A DNA stretch of 64,000 bases from contig OU696591.1 of NCBI GenBank assembly GCA_916048095.2, positions 3,568,568-3,632,567 of the forward strand. The letters run 5' to 3'. Origin of the DNA: Sacculina carcini (lineage: Eukaryota > Arthropoda > Thecostraca > Sacculinidae). Numbering within the stretch: position 1 is the first letter of the stretch; each line of letters begins with the position of its first letter. Both the position numbers and the translations under genes were made by a program. Positions 36,423-50,134 of this stretch are shown in pieces. The notes below the pieces were generated by a model that saw nothing but the letters and a program-made list of their open reading frames with translations, was not told the origin of the DNA and did no database searches.

Positions 36423-37466
36423 TTTTCTTTATTTTCTTTATTTTCCTTATTTTCTTTATTTTCTTTATTTTCTTTATTTTCTTTATTTTCTTTATTTTCT
36501 TTATTTTCTTTATTTTCTTTATTTTCTTTATTTTCTTTATTTTCTTTATTTTATTTATTTTCTTCATTTTATTTATTTTCTTCATTTTATTTATTTTATT
36601 TATTTTATTTATTTTATTTATTTTATTTATTTTATTTATTTTATTTATTTTCTTTATTTTCTTTATTTTCTTTATTTTCTTTATTTTCTTTATTTTCTTT
36701 ATTTTCTTTATTTTCTTTATTTTCTTTTTTTTCTTTATTTTTTTTATTTTCTTTATTTTCTTTATTTTCTTTATTTTCTTTATTTTCTTTATTTTCTTTA
36801 TTTTCTTTATTTTCTTTATTTTCTTTATTTTCTTTATTTTCTTTATTTTCTTTATTTTCTTTATTTTCTTTATTTTCTTTATTTTCTTTATTTTCTTTAT
36901 TTTCTTTATTTTCTTTATTTTCTTTATTTTCTTTATTTTCTTTATTTTCTTTATTTTCTTTATTTTCTTTATTTTCTTTATTTTCTTTATTTTCTTTATT
37001 TTCTTTATTTTATTTATTTTCTTTATTTTCTTTATTTTCTTTATTTTCTTTATTTTCTTTATTTTCTTTATTTTCTTTATTTTCTTTATTTTCTTTATTT
37101 TCTTTATTTTCTTTATATTCTTTATTTTATTTATTTTCTTTATTTTATTTATTTTCTTTATTTTCTTTATTTTCTTTATTTTATTTATTTTCTTTATTTT
37201 ATTTATTTTCTTTATTTTATTTATTTTCTTCATTTTCTTCATTTTATTAATTTTATTTATTTTATTAATTTTATTTATTTTCTTTATTTTCTTTATTTTC
37301 TTTATTTTCTTTATTTTCTTTATTTTCTTTATTTTCTTTATTTTCTTTATATTCTTTATTTTCTTTATTTTCTTTATTTTCTTTATTTTCTTTATTTTCT
37401 TTATTTTTTTTTTTTTATTTATTTTATTTATTTTCTTTATTTTCTTTATTTTATTTATTTTATTTA
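36423..37466. repeat. Minisatellite block T30 (hybrid)
   Basis: 1044 bp, 116 units. Starts like T28 and ends like T27/T29 (TTTTATTAA pair near 37250-37270). Has a poly-T tract near 37404-37417. Probably an unequal-exchange product. Confidence 0.97.
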
Positions 37467-37652
37467 ATTCATCCAATTTATTTCGATTATTTGTGTGTAG
37501 AGTTTAGTGTTGAGTGAAGAAAGTTATTACCTGGCTGGGATTCGAACCGAGGTCCTCGGGGTTCGAGCAGAGTCTTACGCGGTCCGGCCATTGTAGATGT
37601 TCAAGAGAGATGGTTTATATGTGGTATATATAGTGCGCAAGCACGAGTGTTA
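37467..37652. repeat. Short spacer S15
   Basis: tRNA-like element 37530-37597, C variant. Confidence 0.96.
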
Positions 37653-38966
37653 TTTTCTTTATTTTCTTTATTTTCCTTATTTTCTTTATTTTCTTTATTT
37701 TCTTTATTTTCTTTATTTTCTTTATTTTCTTTATTTTCTTTATTTTCTTTATTTTCTTTATTTTCTTTATTTTCTTTATTTTATTTATTTTCTTCATTTT
37801 ATTTATTTTCTTCATTTTATTTATTTTATTTATTTTATTTATTTTATTTATTTTATTTATTTTATTTATTTTATTTATTTTATTTATTTTCTTTATTTTC
37901 TTTATTTTCTTTATTTTCTTTATTTTCTTTATTTTCTTTATTTTCTTTATTTTCTTTATTTTCTTTATTTTCTTTATTTTCTTTATTTTCTTTATTTTCT
38001 TTATTTTCTTTATTTTTTTTATTTTCTTTATTTTCTTTATTTTCTTTATTTTCTTTATTTTCTTTATTTTCTTTATTTTCTTTATTTTCTTTATTTTCTT
38101 TATTTTCTTTATTTTCTTTATTTTCTTTATTTTCTTTATTTTCTTTATTTTCTTTATTTTCTTTATTTTCTTTATTTTCTTTATTTTCTTTATTTTCTTT
38201 ATTTTCTTTATTTTCTTTATTTTCTTTATTTTCTTTATTTTCTTTATTTTCTTTATTTTCTTTATTTTCTCTATTTTCTTTATTTTCTTTATTTTCTTTA
38301 TTTTCTTTATTTTCTTTATTTTCTTTATTTTCTTTATTTTCTTTATTTTCTTTATTTTATTCATTTTCTTTATTTTCTTTATTTTATTCATTTTCTTCAT
38401 TTTCTTTATTTTCTTTATTTTCTTTATTTTCTTTATTTTCTTTATTTTATTTATTTTATTTATTTTCTTTATTTTCTTTATTTTCTTTATTTTCTTTATT
38501 TTCTTTATTTTCTTTATTTTCTTTATTTTCTTTATTTTATTTATTTTCTTTATTTTCTTTATTTTCTTTATTTTCTTTATTTTCTTTATTTTATTTATTT
38601 TATTTATTTTATTTATTTTTTTTATTTTTTTTATTTTATTTATTTTATTTATTTTATTTATTTTATTTATTTTATTTATTTTATTTATTTTATTTATTTT
38701 ATTTATTTTATTTATTTTATTTATTTTCTTTATTTTCTTTATTTTCCTTATTTTCTTTATATTATTTATTTTATTTATTTTATTTATTTTCTTTATTTTC
38801 TTTATTTTCTTTATTTTCTTTATTTTCTTTATTTTCTTTATTTTATTTATTTTCTTCATTTTATTTATTTTATTTATTTTCTTTATTTTCATTATTTTCT
38901 TTATTTTCTTTATTTTCTTTATTTTCTTTACTTTCTTTATTTTCTTTATTTTATTTATTTTATTTA
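37653..38966. repeat. Minisatellite block T31
   Basis: 1314 bp, 146 units, the longest block. Copy of T28, with small unit gains. Confidence 0.99.
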
Positions 38967-39885
38967 ATTCATCCAATTTATTTCGATTATTTGTGTGTAG
39001 AGTTTAGTGTTGAGTGAAGAAAGTTATTACCTGGCTGGGATTCGAACCGAGGTCCTCGGGGTTCGAGCAGAGTCTTACGCGGTTCGGCCATTGTAGATGT
39101 TCAAGAGAGATGGTTTATATGTGGTATATATAGTGCGCAAGCACGAGTGTACAATTAATATATAGAATTGTGAGATACTTGTGGCGCACATGATACAATT
39201 GTGGCGCACGTATTAGATATATTAATGTTTATTATATTTGGTTATGCTAACTAAATTAATTTAGAGTTGTGAGACAAATGCACATGATACAATTGTGGCG
39301 CGCGTATTTGGTATATTAATGTTTATTATATTATGTTATGCTAATTAAATAAATTTAGAGAATTGTGAAACACTTGTGACGCACATGATACAATTGTGGC
39401 GCGCGTATTAGGTATATTAATGTTTTTTAAATTAGTTTGAGAATTAAATTAATTCATAGAATTGTGAGACACTTGTGGCGCACATGATACAATTGTGGCG
39501 CACGTATTTCGTATATTAATGTTTATTATATTAGGTTATGATAATTAGTTGTGTTAAGACAAGTTGATTTAAAAATATAATGAAATTAAATTGAAAAATA
39601 TTTATCAAGTGTGTTTAAACGGGTGAATAGACGGTGGATGGTAGAAGATGTCTATAACAATGATTTGTTCAAACTGCGCATGCGCAGACGTCAGCGCGGT
39701 ATCACGTACGCGGTGCGTGATTGTGCACCATCCAAGGTTACCTTGAGATGGCGCCAGACTGGCGGGGAATGTGTTTGATGTACTGCGCATGCGCAGACGT
39801 CAGCGCGGTATCATGGTGTGTGCATTGCATCAGCCAAGGTGACCTTGAATGCAGTGCTGAGTCAGCACTGCTGACGTCATCTATA
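38967..39885. repeat. Long spacer L17
   Basis: tRNA-like element 39030-39097; GC module 39674-39879. Confidence 0.97.
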
Positions 39886-40849
39886 TTTTCTTTATTTTCT
39901 TTATTTTCTTTATTTTCTTTATTTTCTTTATTTTCTTTATTTTCTTTATTTTCTTTATTTTCTTTATTTTCTTTATTTTCTTTATTTTCTTTATTTTCTT
40001 TATTTTCTTTATTTTCTTTATTTTCTTTATTTTCTTTATTTTCTTTATTTTCTCTATTTTCTTTATTTTCTTTATTTTCTTTATTTTCTTTATTTTCTTT
40101 ATTTTCTTTATTTTCTTTATTTTCTTTATTTTCTTTATTTTCTTTATTTTCTTTATTTTCTTTATTTTCTTTATTTTCTTTATTTTCTTTATTTTCTTTA
40201 TTTTCTTTATTTTCTTTATTTTCTCTATTTTCTTTATTTTATTTATTTTATTTATTTTATTTATTTTTATTTATTTTATTTATTTTATTTATTTTATTTA
40301 TTTTATTTATTTTATTTATTTTATTTATTTTCTTTATTTTCTTTATTTTCTTTATTTTCTTTATTTTCTTTATTTTCTTTATTTTCTTTATTTTCTTTAT
40401 TTTCTTTATTTTCTTTATTTTCTTTATTTTCTTTATTTTCTTTATATTCTTTATTTTATTTATATTCTTTATTTTATATATTTTCTTCATTTTATTTATT
40501 TTATTTATTTTATTTATTTTATTTATTTTATTTATTTTCTTTATATTCTTTATTTTATTTATTTTCTTTATTTTATTTATTTTATTTATTTTATTAATTT
40601 TATTTATTTTATTAATTTTATTAATTTTCTTTATTTTCTTTATTTTCTTTATTTTCTTTATTTTCTTTATTTTCTTTATTTTCTTTATTTTCTTTATTTT
40701 CTTTATTTTCTTTATTTTCTTTATTTTCTTTATTTTCTTTATTTTCTTTATTTTCTTTATTTTATTTATTTTATTTATTTTATTTATTTTATTTATTTTA
40801 TTTATTTTATTTATTTTCTTTATTTTCTTTATTTTATTTATTTTATTTA
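39886..40849. repeat. Minisatellite block T32
   Basis: 964 bp: 107 units plus one base, from a 10-bp TTTTTATTTA unit near 40264. Paralogue of T35. Confidence 0.99.
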
Positions 40850-41035
40850 ATTCATCCAATTTATTTCGATTATTTGTGTGTAGAGTTTAGTGTTGAGTGA
40901 AGAAAGTTATTACCTGGCTGGGATTCGAACCGAGGTCCTCGGGGTTCGAGCAGAGTCTTACGCGGTCCGGCCATTGTAGATGTTCAAGAGAGATGGTTTA
41001 TATGTGGTATATATAGTGCGCAAGCACGAGTGTTA
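40850..41035. repeat. Short spacer S16
   Basis: tRNA-like element 40913-40980, C variant. Confidence 0.96.
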
Positions 41036-41602
41036 TTTTCTTTATTTTCTTTATTTTCCTTATTTTCTTTATTTTCTTTATTTTCTTTATTTTCTTTATT
41101 TTCTTTATTTTCTTTATTTTCTTTATTTTCTTTATTTTCTTTATTTTCTTTATTTTCTTTATTTTCTTTATTTTCTTTATTTTCTTTATTTTCTTTATTT
41201 TCTTTATTTTATTTATTTTATTTATTTTCTTCATTTTATTTATTTTATTTATTTTCTTTATTTTCTTTATTTTCTTTATTTTCTTTATTTTCTTTATTTT
41301 CTTTATTTTCTTTATTTTCTTTATTTTCTTTATTTTCTTTATTTTCTTTATTTTCTTTATTTTCTTTATTTTCTTTATTTTCTTTATTTTCTTTATTTTC
41401 TTTATTTTCTTTATTTTCTTTATTTTCTTTATTTTCTTTATTTTCTTTATTTTCTTTATTTTCTTTATTTTATTTATTTTCTTCATTTTATTTATTTTAT
41501 TTATTTTATTTATTTTCTTTATTTTCTTTATTTTCTTTATTTTCTTTATTTTCTTTATTTTCTTTATTTTCTTTATTTTCTTTATTTTATTTATTTTATT
41601 TA
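41036..41602. repeat. Minisatellite block T33
   Basis: 567 bp, 63 units; paralogue of T36. Confidence 0.99.
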
Positions 41603-42519
41603 ATTCATCCAATTTATTTCGATTATTTGTGTGTAGAGTTTAGTGTTGAGTGAAGAAAGTTATTACCTGGCTGGGATTCGAACCGAGGTCCTCGGGGTTC
41701 GAGCAGAGTCTTACGCGGTTCGGCCATTGTAGATGTTCAAGAGAGATGGTTTATATGGTATATATAGTGCGCAAGCACGAGTGTACAATTAATATATAGA
41801 ATTGTGAGATACTTGTGGCGCACATGATACAATTGTGGCGCACGTATTAGATATATTAATGTTTATTATATTTGGTTATGCTAACTAAATTAATTTAGAG
41901 TTGTGAGACAAATGCACATGATACAATTGTGGCGCGCGTATTTGGTATATTAATGTTTATTATATTATGTTATGCTAATTAAATATATTTAGAGAATTGT
42001 GAAACACTTGTGACGCACATGATACAATTGTGGCGCGCGTATTAGGTATATTAATGTTTTTTAAACTAGTTTGAGAATTAAATTAATTCATAGAATTGTG
42101 AGACACTTGTGGCGCACATGATACAATTGTGGCGCACGTATTTCGTATATTAATGTTTATTATATTAGGTTATGATAATTAGTTGTGTTAAAACAAGTTG
42201 ATTTAAAAATATAATGAAATTAATTTGAAAAATATTTATCAAGTGTGTTTAAACGGGTGAATAGACGGTGGTTGGTAGAAGATGTCTATAACAATGATTT
42301 GTTCAAACTGCGCATGCGCAGACGTCAGCGCGGTATCACGTACGCGGTGCGTGATTGTGCACCATCCAAGGTTACCTTGAGATGGCGCCAGACTGGCGGG
42401 GAATGTGTTTGATGTACTGCGCATGCGCAGACGTCAGCGCGGTATCATGGTGTGTGCATTGCATCAGCCAAGGTGACTTTGAATGCAGTGCTGAGTCAGC
42501 ACTGCTGACGTCATCTATA
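41603..42519. repeat. Long spacer L18
   Basis: 917 bp. tRNA-like element 41666-41733; GC module 42308-42513. A 2-bp deletion near 41757 shortens the stretch before the TATA box. Shares several substitutions with L19 and L20 (AAACTAG, TTAAAACAAG, GTGGTTGG). TGACTTTGA replaces TGACCTTGA. Confidence 0.97.
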
Positions 42520-42951
42520 TTTTCTTTATTTTCTTTATTTTCTTTATTTTCTTTATTTTCTTTATTTTATTCATTTTCTTTATTTTCTTTATTTTATTCA
42601 TTTTCTTTATTTTCTTTATTTTCTATATTTTCTTTATTTTCTTTATTTTCTTTATTTTCTTTATTTTCTTTATTTTCTTTATTTTCTTTATTTTCTTTAT
42701 TTTATTTATTTTCTTTATTTTCTTTATTTTCTTTATTTTCTTTATTTTCTTTATTTTCTTTATTTTCTTTATTTTCTTTATTTTCTTTATTTTCTTTATT
42801 TTCTTTATTTTCTTTATTTTCTTTATTTTATTTATTTTATTTATTTTCTTCATTTTATTTATTTTATTTATTTTATTTATTTTCTTTATTTTCATTATTT
42901 TCTTTATTTTCTTTATTTTCTTTATTTTATTTATTTTATTTATTTTATTTA
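42520..42951. repeat. Minisatellite block T34
   Basis: 432 bp, 48 units. Two TTTTATTCA units near the start, as in T37. Confidence 0.99.
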
Positions 42952-43137
42952 ATTCATCCAATTTATTTCGATTATTTGTGTGTAGAGTTTAGTGTTGAGT
43001 GAAGAAAGTTATTACCTGGCTGGGATTCGAACCGAGGTCCTCGGGGTTCGAGCAGAGTCTTACGCGGTCCGGCCATTGTAGATGTTCAAGAGAGATGGTT
43101 TATATGTGGTATATATAGTGCGCAAGCACGAGTGTTA
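42952..43137. repeat. Short spacer S17
   Basis: tRNA-like element 43015-43082, C variant. Followed by S18. Confidence 0.96.
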
Positions 43138-44063
43138 TTTTCTTTATTTTCTTTATTTTCATTATTTTCCTTATTTTCTTTATTTTCTTTATTTTCTTTA
43201 TTTTCTTTATTTTCTTTATTTTCTTTATTTTCTTTATTTTCTTTATTTTCTTTATTTTCTTTATTTTCTTTATTTTCTTTATTTTCTTTATTTTATTTAT
43301 TTTCTTTATTTTCTTTATTTTCTCTATTTTCTTTATTTTCTTTATTTTCTTTATTTTCTTTATTTTCTTTATTTTCTTTATTTTCTTTATTTTCTTTATT
43401 TTCTTTATTTTCTTTATTTTCTTTATTTTCTTTATTTTCTTTATTTTCTTTATTTTCTTTATTTTCTTTATTTTCTTTATTTTCTCTATTTTCTTTATTT
43501 TATTTATTTTATTTATTTTATTTATTTTATTTATTTTATTTATTTTATTTATTTTATTTATTTTCTTTATTTTCTTTATTTTCTTTATTTTCTTTATTTT
43601 CTTTATTTTCTTTATTTTCTTTATTTTCTTTATTTTCTTTATTTTCTTTATTTTCTTTATTTTCTTTATTTTCTTTATATTCTTTATTTTATTTATATTC
43701 TTTATTTTATATATTTTCTTCATTTTATTTATTTTATTTATTTTATTTATTTTATTTATTTTCTTTATATTCTTTATTTTATTTATTTTCTTTATTTTAT
43801 TTATTTTCTTCATTTTATTAATTTTATTTATTTTATTAATTTTATTTATTTTCTTTATTTTCTTTTTTTTCTTTATTTTCTTTATTTTCTTTATTTTCTT
43901 TATTTTCTTTATTTCTTTATTTTCTTTATTTTCTTTATTTTCTTTATTTTCTTTATTTTCTTTATTTTCTTTATTTTCTTTATTTTCTTTATTTTATTTA
44001 TTTTATTTATTTTATTTATTTTATTTATTTTCTTTATTTTCTTTATTTTATTTATTTTATTTA
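43138..44063. repeat. Minisatellite block T35
   Basis: 926 bp: 103 units minus one base. An 8-bp unit near 43911 shifts the register. Confidence 0.99.
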
Positions 44064-44249
44064 ATTCATCCAATTTATTTCGATTATTTGTGTGTAGAGT
44101 TTAGTGTTGAGTGAAGAAAGTTATTACCTGGCTGGGATTCGAACCGAGGTCCTCGGGGTTCGAGCAGAGTCTTACGCGGTCCGGCCATTGTAGATGTTCA
44201 AGAGAGATGGTTTATATGTGGTATATATAGTGCGCAAGCACGAGTGTTA
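44064..44249. repeat. Short spacer S18
   Basis: tRNA-like element 44127-44194, C variant. Confidence 0.96.
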
Positions 44250-44798
44250 TTTTCTTTATTTTCTTTATTTTCCTTATTTTCTTTATTTTCTTTATTTTCT
44301 TTATTTTCTTTATTTTCTTTATTTTCTTTATTTTCTTTATTTTCTTTATTTTCTTTATTTTCTTTATTTTCTTTATTTTCTTTATTTTCTTTATTTTCTT
44401 TATTTTCTTTATTTTATTTATTTTATTTATTTTCTTCATTTTATTTATTTTATTTATTTTATTTATTTTATTTATTTTCTTTATTTTCTTTATTTTCTTT
44501 ATTTTCTTTATTTTCTTTATTTTCTTTATTTTCTTTATTTTCTTTATTTTCTTTATTTTCTTTATTTTCTTTATTTTCTTTATTTTCTTTATTTTCTTTA
44601 TTTTCTTTATTTTCTTTATTTTCTTTATTTTCTTTATTTTCTTTATTTTCTTTATTTTCTTTATTTTCTTTATTTTATTTATTTTCTTCATTTTATTTAT
44701 TTTATTTATTTTCTTTATTTTCTTTATTTTCTTTATTTTCTTTATTTTCTTTATTTTCTTTATTTTCTTTATTTTCTTTATTTTATTTATTTTATTTA
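44250..44798. repeat. Minisatellite block T36
   Basis: 549 bp, 61 units. Confidence 0.99.
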
Positions 44799-45707
44799 AT
44801 TCATCCAATTTATTTCGATTATTTGTGTGTAGAGTTTAGTGTTGAGTGAAGAAAGTTATTACCTGGCTGGGATTCGAACCGAGGTCCTCGGGGTTCGAGC
44901 AGAGTCTTACCCGGTTCGGCCATTGTAGATGTTCAAGAGAGATGGTTTATGTGGTATATATAGTGCGCAAGCACGAGTGTACAATTAATATATAGAATTG
45001 TGAGATACTTGTGGCGCACATGATACAATTGTGATTAGATATATTAATGTTTATTATATTTGGTTATGCTAACTAAATTAATTTAGAGTTGTGAGACAAA
45101 TGCACATGATACAATTGTGGCGCGCGTATTTGGTATATTAATGTTTATTATATTATGTTATGCTAATTAAATATATTTAGAGAATTGTGAAACACTTGTG
45201 ACGCACATGATACAATTGTGGCGCGCGTATTAGGTATATTAATGTTTTTTAAACTAGTTTGAGAATTAAATTAATTCATAGAATTGTGAGACACTTGTGG
45301 CGCACATGATACAATTGTGGCGCACGTATTTCGTATATTAATGTTTATTATATTAGGTTATGATAATTAGTTGTGTTAAAACAAGTTGATTTAAAAATAT
45401 AATGAAATTAATTTGAAAAATATTTATCAAGTGTGTTTAAACGGGTGAATAGACGGTGGTTGGTAGAAGATGTCTATAACAATGATTTGTTCAAACTGCG
45501 CATGCGCAGACGTCAGCGCGGTATCACGTACGCGGTGCGTGATTGTGCACCATCCAAGGTTACCTTGAGATGGCGCCAGACTGGCGGGGAATGTGTTTGA
45601 TGTACTGCGCATGCGCAGACGTCAGCGCGGTATCATGGTGTGTGCATTGCATCAGCCAAGGTGACTTTGAATGCAGTGCTGAGTCAGCACTGCTGACGTC
45701 ATCTATA
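44799..45707. repeat. Long spacer L19 (most damaged copy)
   Basis: 909 bp. tRNA-like element 44862-44929 with a private G-to-C at 44911 beside box A; GC module 45496-45701. A 2-bp deletion near 44950 and an 8-bp deletion (GCGCACGT) near 45033 in the first subrepeat. Shares the L18 substitutions. Confidence 0.97.
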
Positions 45708-46193
45708 TTTTCTTTATTTTCTTTATTTTCTTTATTTTCTTTATTTTATTCATTTTCTTTATTTTCTTTATTTTATTCATTTTCTTTATTTTCTTTATTT
45801 TCTATATTTTCTTTATTTTCTTTATTTTCTTTATTTTCTTTATTTTCTTTATTTTCTTTATTTTATTTATTTTCTTTATTTTCTTTATTTTCTTTATTTT
45901 CTTTATTTTCTTTATTTTCTTTATTTTCTTTATTTTCTTTATTTTCTTTATTTTCTTTATTTTCTTTATTTTCTTTATTTTCTTTATTTTCTTTATTTTC
46001 TTTATTTTCTTTATTTTCTTTATTTTCTTTATTTTCTTTATTTTCTTTATTTTCTTTATTTTATTTATTTTATTTATTTTCTTCATTTTATTTATTTTAT
46101 TTATTTTATTTATTTTCTTTATTTTCATTATTTTCTTTATTTTCTTTATTTTCTTTATTTTCTTTATTTTATTTATTTTATTTATTTTATTTA
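45708..46193. repeat. Minisatellite block T37
   Basis: 486 bp, 54 units; longer paralogue of T34. Confidence 0.99.
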
Positions 46194-46379
46194 ATTCATC
46201 CAATTTATTTCGATTATTTGTGTGTAGAGTTTAGTGTTGAGTGAAGAAAGTTATTACCTGGCTGGGATTCGAACCGAGGTCCTCGGGGTTCGAGCAGAGT
46301 CTTACGCGGTCCGGCCATTGTAGATGTTCAAGAGAGATGGTTTATATGTGGTATATATAGTGCGCAAGCACGAGTGTTA
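46194..46379. repeat. Short spacer S19
   Basis: tRNA-like element 46257-46324, C variant. Confidence 0.96.
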
Positions 46380-46865
46380 TTTTCTTTATTTTCTTTATTT
46401 TCCTTATTTTCCTTATTTTCTTTATTTTCTTTATTTTATTTATTTTCTTTATTTTCTTTATTTTCTTTATTTTCTTTATTTTCTTTATTTTCTTTATTTT
46501 CTTTATTTTCTTTATTTTCTTTATTTTCTTTATTTTCTTTATTTTATTTATTTTATTTATTTTATTTATTTTATTTATTTTCTTTATTTTCTTTATTTTC
46601 TTTATTTTCTTTATTTTCTTTATTTTCTTTATTTTCTTTATTTTCTTTATTTTCTTTATTTTCTTTATTTTCTTTATTTTCTTTATTTTCTTTATTTTCT
46701 TTATTTTCTTTATTTTCTTTATTTTATTTATTTTCTTCATTTTATTTATTTTATTTATTTTATTTATTTTATTTATTTTCTTTATTTTCTTTATTTTCTT
46801 TATTTTCTTTATTTTCTTTATTTTCTTTATTTTCTTTATTTTCTTTATTTTATTTATTTTATTTA
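46380..46865. repeat. Minisatellite block T38
   Basis: 486 bp, 54 units, with two TTTTCCTTA near the start. Confidence 0.99.
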
Positions 46866-47782
46866 ATTCATCCAATTTATTTCGATTATTTGTGTGTAGA
46901 GTTTAGTGTTGAGTGAAGAAAGTTATTACCTGGCTGGGATTCGAACCGAGGTCCTCGGGGTTCGAGCAGAGTCTTACGCGGTTCGGCCATTGTAGATGTT
47001 CAAGAGAGATGGTTTATATGGTATATATAGTGCGCAAGCACGAGTGTACAATTAATATATAGAATTGTGAGATACTTGTGGCGCACATGATACAATTGTG
47101 GCGCACGTATTAGATATATTAATGTTTATTATATTTGGTTATGCTAACTAAATTAATTTAGAGTTGTGAGACAAATGCACATGATACAATTGTGGCGCGC
47201 GTATTTGGTATATTAATGTTTATTATATTATGTTATGCTAATTAAATATATTTAGAGAATTGTGAAACACTTGTGACGCACATGATACAATTGTGGCGCG
47301 CGTATTAGGTATATTAATGTTTTTTAAACTAGTTTGAGAATTAAATTAATTCATAGAATTGTGAGACACTTGTGGCGCACATGATACAATTGTGGCGCAC
47401 GTATTTCGTATATTAATGTTTATTATATTAGGTTATGATAATTAGTTGTGTTAAAACAAGTTGATTTAAAAATATAATGAAATTAATTTGAAAAATATTT
47501 ATCAAGTGTGTTTAAACGGGTGAATAGACGGTGGTTGGTAGAAGATGTCTATAACAATGATTTGTTTAAACTGCGCATGCGCAGACGTCAGCGCGGTATC
47601 ACGTACGCGGTGCGTGATTGTGCACCATCCAAGGTTACCTTGAGATGGCGCCAGACTGGCGGGGAATGTGTTTGATGTACTGCGCATGCGCAGACGTCAG
47701 CGCGGTATCATGGTGTGTGCATTGCATCAGCCAAGGTGACCTTGAATGCAGTGCTGAGTCAGCACTGCTGACGTCATCTATA
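46866..47782. repeat. Long spacer L20
   Basis: 917 bp. tRNA-like element 46929-46996; GC module 47571-47776. Same 2-bp deletion as L18; private C-to-T at 47567. Its nuclear-receptor-like site is intact (TGACCTTGA), unlike L18 and L19. Confidence 0.97.
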
Positions 47783-48214
47783 TTTTCTTTATTTTCTTTA
47801 TTTTCTTTATTTTCTTTATTTTCTTTATTTTCTTTATTTTCTTTATTTTCTTTATTTTCTTTATTTTCTTTATTTTCTTTATTTTCTTTATTTTCTTTAT
47901 TTTCTTTATTTTCTTTATTTTCTTTATTTTCTTTATTTTCTTTATTTTATTTATTTTCTTTATTTTCTTTATTTTCTTTATTTTCTTTATTTTCTTTATT
48001 TTCTTTATTTTCTTTATTTTCTTTATTTTCTTTATTTTCTTTATTTTCTTTATTTTCTTTATTTTCTTTATTTTCTTTATTTTATTTATTTTATTTATTT
48101 TCTTCATTTTATTTATTTTATTTATTTTATTTATTTTATTTATTTTCTTTATTTTCTTTATTTTCTTTATTTTCTTTATTTTCTTTATTTTATTTATTTT
48201 ATTTATTTTATTTA
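47783..48214. repeat. Minisatellite block T39
   Basis: 432 bp, 48 units. Confidence 0.99.
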
Positions 48215-48400
48215 ATTCATCCAATTTATTTCGATTATTTGTGTGTAGAGTTTAGTGTTGAGTGAAGAAAGTTATTACCTGGCTGGGATTCGAACCGAGG
48301 TCCTCGGGGTTCGAGCAGAGTCTTACGCGGTCCGGCCATTGTAGATGTTCAAGAGAGATGGTTTATATGTGGTATATATAGTGCGCAAGCACGAGTGTTA
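48215..48400. repeat. Short spacer S20
   Basis: tRNA-like element 48278-48345, C variant. Confidence 0.96.
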
Positions 48401-48625
48401 TTTTCTTTATTTTCTTTATTTTCTTTATTTTCTTTATTTTCTTTATTTTCTTTATTTTCTTTATTTTCTTTATTTTCTTTATTTTCTTTATTTTCTTGAT
48501 TTTCTTTATTTTATTTATTTTCTTCATTTTATTTATTTTCTTTATTTTCATTATTTTCTTTATTTTCTTTATTTTCTTTATTTTCTTTATTTTCTTTATT
48601 TTCTTTATTTTATTTATTTTATTTA
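48401..48625. repeat. Minisatellite block T40
   Basis: 225 bp, 25 units, with one TTTTCTTGA near 48495. Confidence 0.99.
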
Positions 48626-49544
48626 ATTCATCCAATTTATTTCGATTATTTGTGTGTAGAGTTTAGTGTTGAGTGAAGAAAGTTATTACCTGGCTGGGAT
48701 TCGAACCGAGGTCCTCGGGGTTCGAGCAGAGTCTTACGCGGTTCGGCCATTGTAGATGTTCAAGAGAGATGGTTTATATGTGGTATATATAGTGCGCAAG
48801 CACGAGTGTACAATTAATATATAGAATTGTGAGATACTTGTGGCGCACATGATACAATTGTGGCGCACGTATTAGATATATTAATGTTTATTATATTTGG
48901 TTTTGCTAACTAAATTAATTTAGAGTTGTGAGACAAATGCACATGATACAATTGTGGTGCGCGTATTTGGTATATTAATGCTTATTATATTATGTTATGC
49001 TAATTAAATAAATTTAGAGAATTGTGAAACACTTGTGACGCACATGATACAATTGTGGCGCGCGTATTAGGTATATTAATGTTTTTTAAATTAGTTTGAG
49101 AATTAAATTAATTCATAGAATTGTGAGACACTTGTGGCGCACATGATACAATTGTGGCGCACGTATTTCGTATATTAATGTTTATTATATTAGGTTATGA
49201 TAATTAGTTGTGTTAAAACAAGTTGATTAAAAAATATAATGAAATTAATTTGAAAAATATTTATCAAGTGTGTTTAAACGGGTGAATAGACGGTGGATGG
49301 TAGAAGATGTCTATAACAATGATTTGTTCAAACTGCGCATGCGCAGACGTCAGCGCGGTATCACGTACGCGGTGCGTGATTGTGCACCATCCAAGGTTAC
49401 CTTGAGATGGCGCCAGACTGGCGGGGAATGTGTTTGATGTACTGCGCATGCGCAGACGTCAGCGCGGTATCATGGTGTGTGCATTGCATCAGCCAAGGTG
49501 ACCTTGAATGCAGTGCTGAGTCAGCACTGCTGACGTCATCTATA
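48626..49544. repeat. Long spacer L21
   Basis: tRNA-like element 48689-48756; GC module 49333-49538. GGTTTTGCTAAC, AATGCTTATT and GATTAAAAAAT are shared with L23 and L24. Private CpG C-to-T in subrepeat 2 near 48957. Confidence 0.97.
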
Positions 49545-49948
49545 TTTTCTTTATTTTCTTTATTTTCTTTATTTTCTTTATTTTCTTTATTTTCTTTATT
49601 TTCTTTATTTTCTTTATTTTCTTTATTTTCTTTATTTTCTTTATTTTCTTTATTTTCTTTATTTTCTTTTTTTCTTTATTTTCTTTATTTTCTTTATTTT
49701 CTTTATTTTCTTTATTTTCTTTATTTTCTTTATTTTCTCTATTTTCTCTATTTTCTCTATTTTCTTTACTTTCTTTATTTTATTTATTTTCTTTATTTTC
49801 TTTATTTTATTTATTTTCTTTATTTTCTTTATATTCTTTATTTTATTTATTTTCTTTATTTTATTTATTTTCTTCATTTTATTTATTTTATTTATTTTAT
49901 TTATTTTCTTTATTTTCTTTATTTTCTTTATTTTATTTATTTTATTTA
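49545..49948. repeat. Minisatellite block T41
   Basis: 404 bp: 45 units minus one base, from a unit shortened near 49667-49673. TTTTCTCTA triplet and TTTACTTTC-type units as in T13. Confidence 0.99.
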
Positions 49949-50134
49949 ATTCATCCAATTTATTTCGATTATTTGTGTGTAGAGTTTAGTGTTGAGTGAA
50001 GAAAGTTATTACCTGGCTGGGATTCGAACCGAGGTCCTCGGGGTTCGAGCAGAGTCTTACGCGGTTCGGCCATTGTAGATGTTCAAGAGAGATGGTTTAT
50101 ATGTGGTATATATAGTGCGCAAGCACGAGTGTTA
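49949..50134. repeat. Short spacer S21 (T variant)
   Basis: tRNA-like element 50012-50079 with the T variant. Confidence 0.96.
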
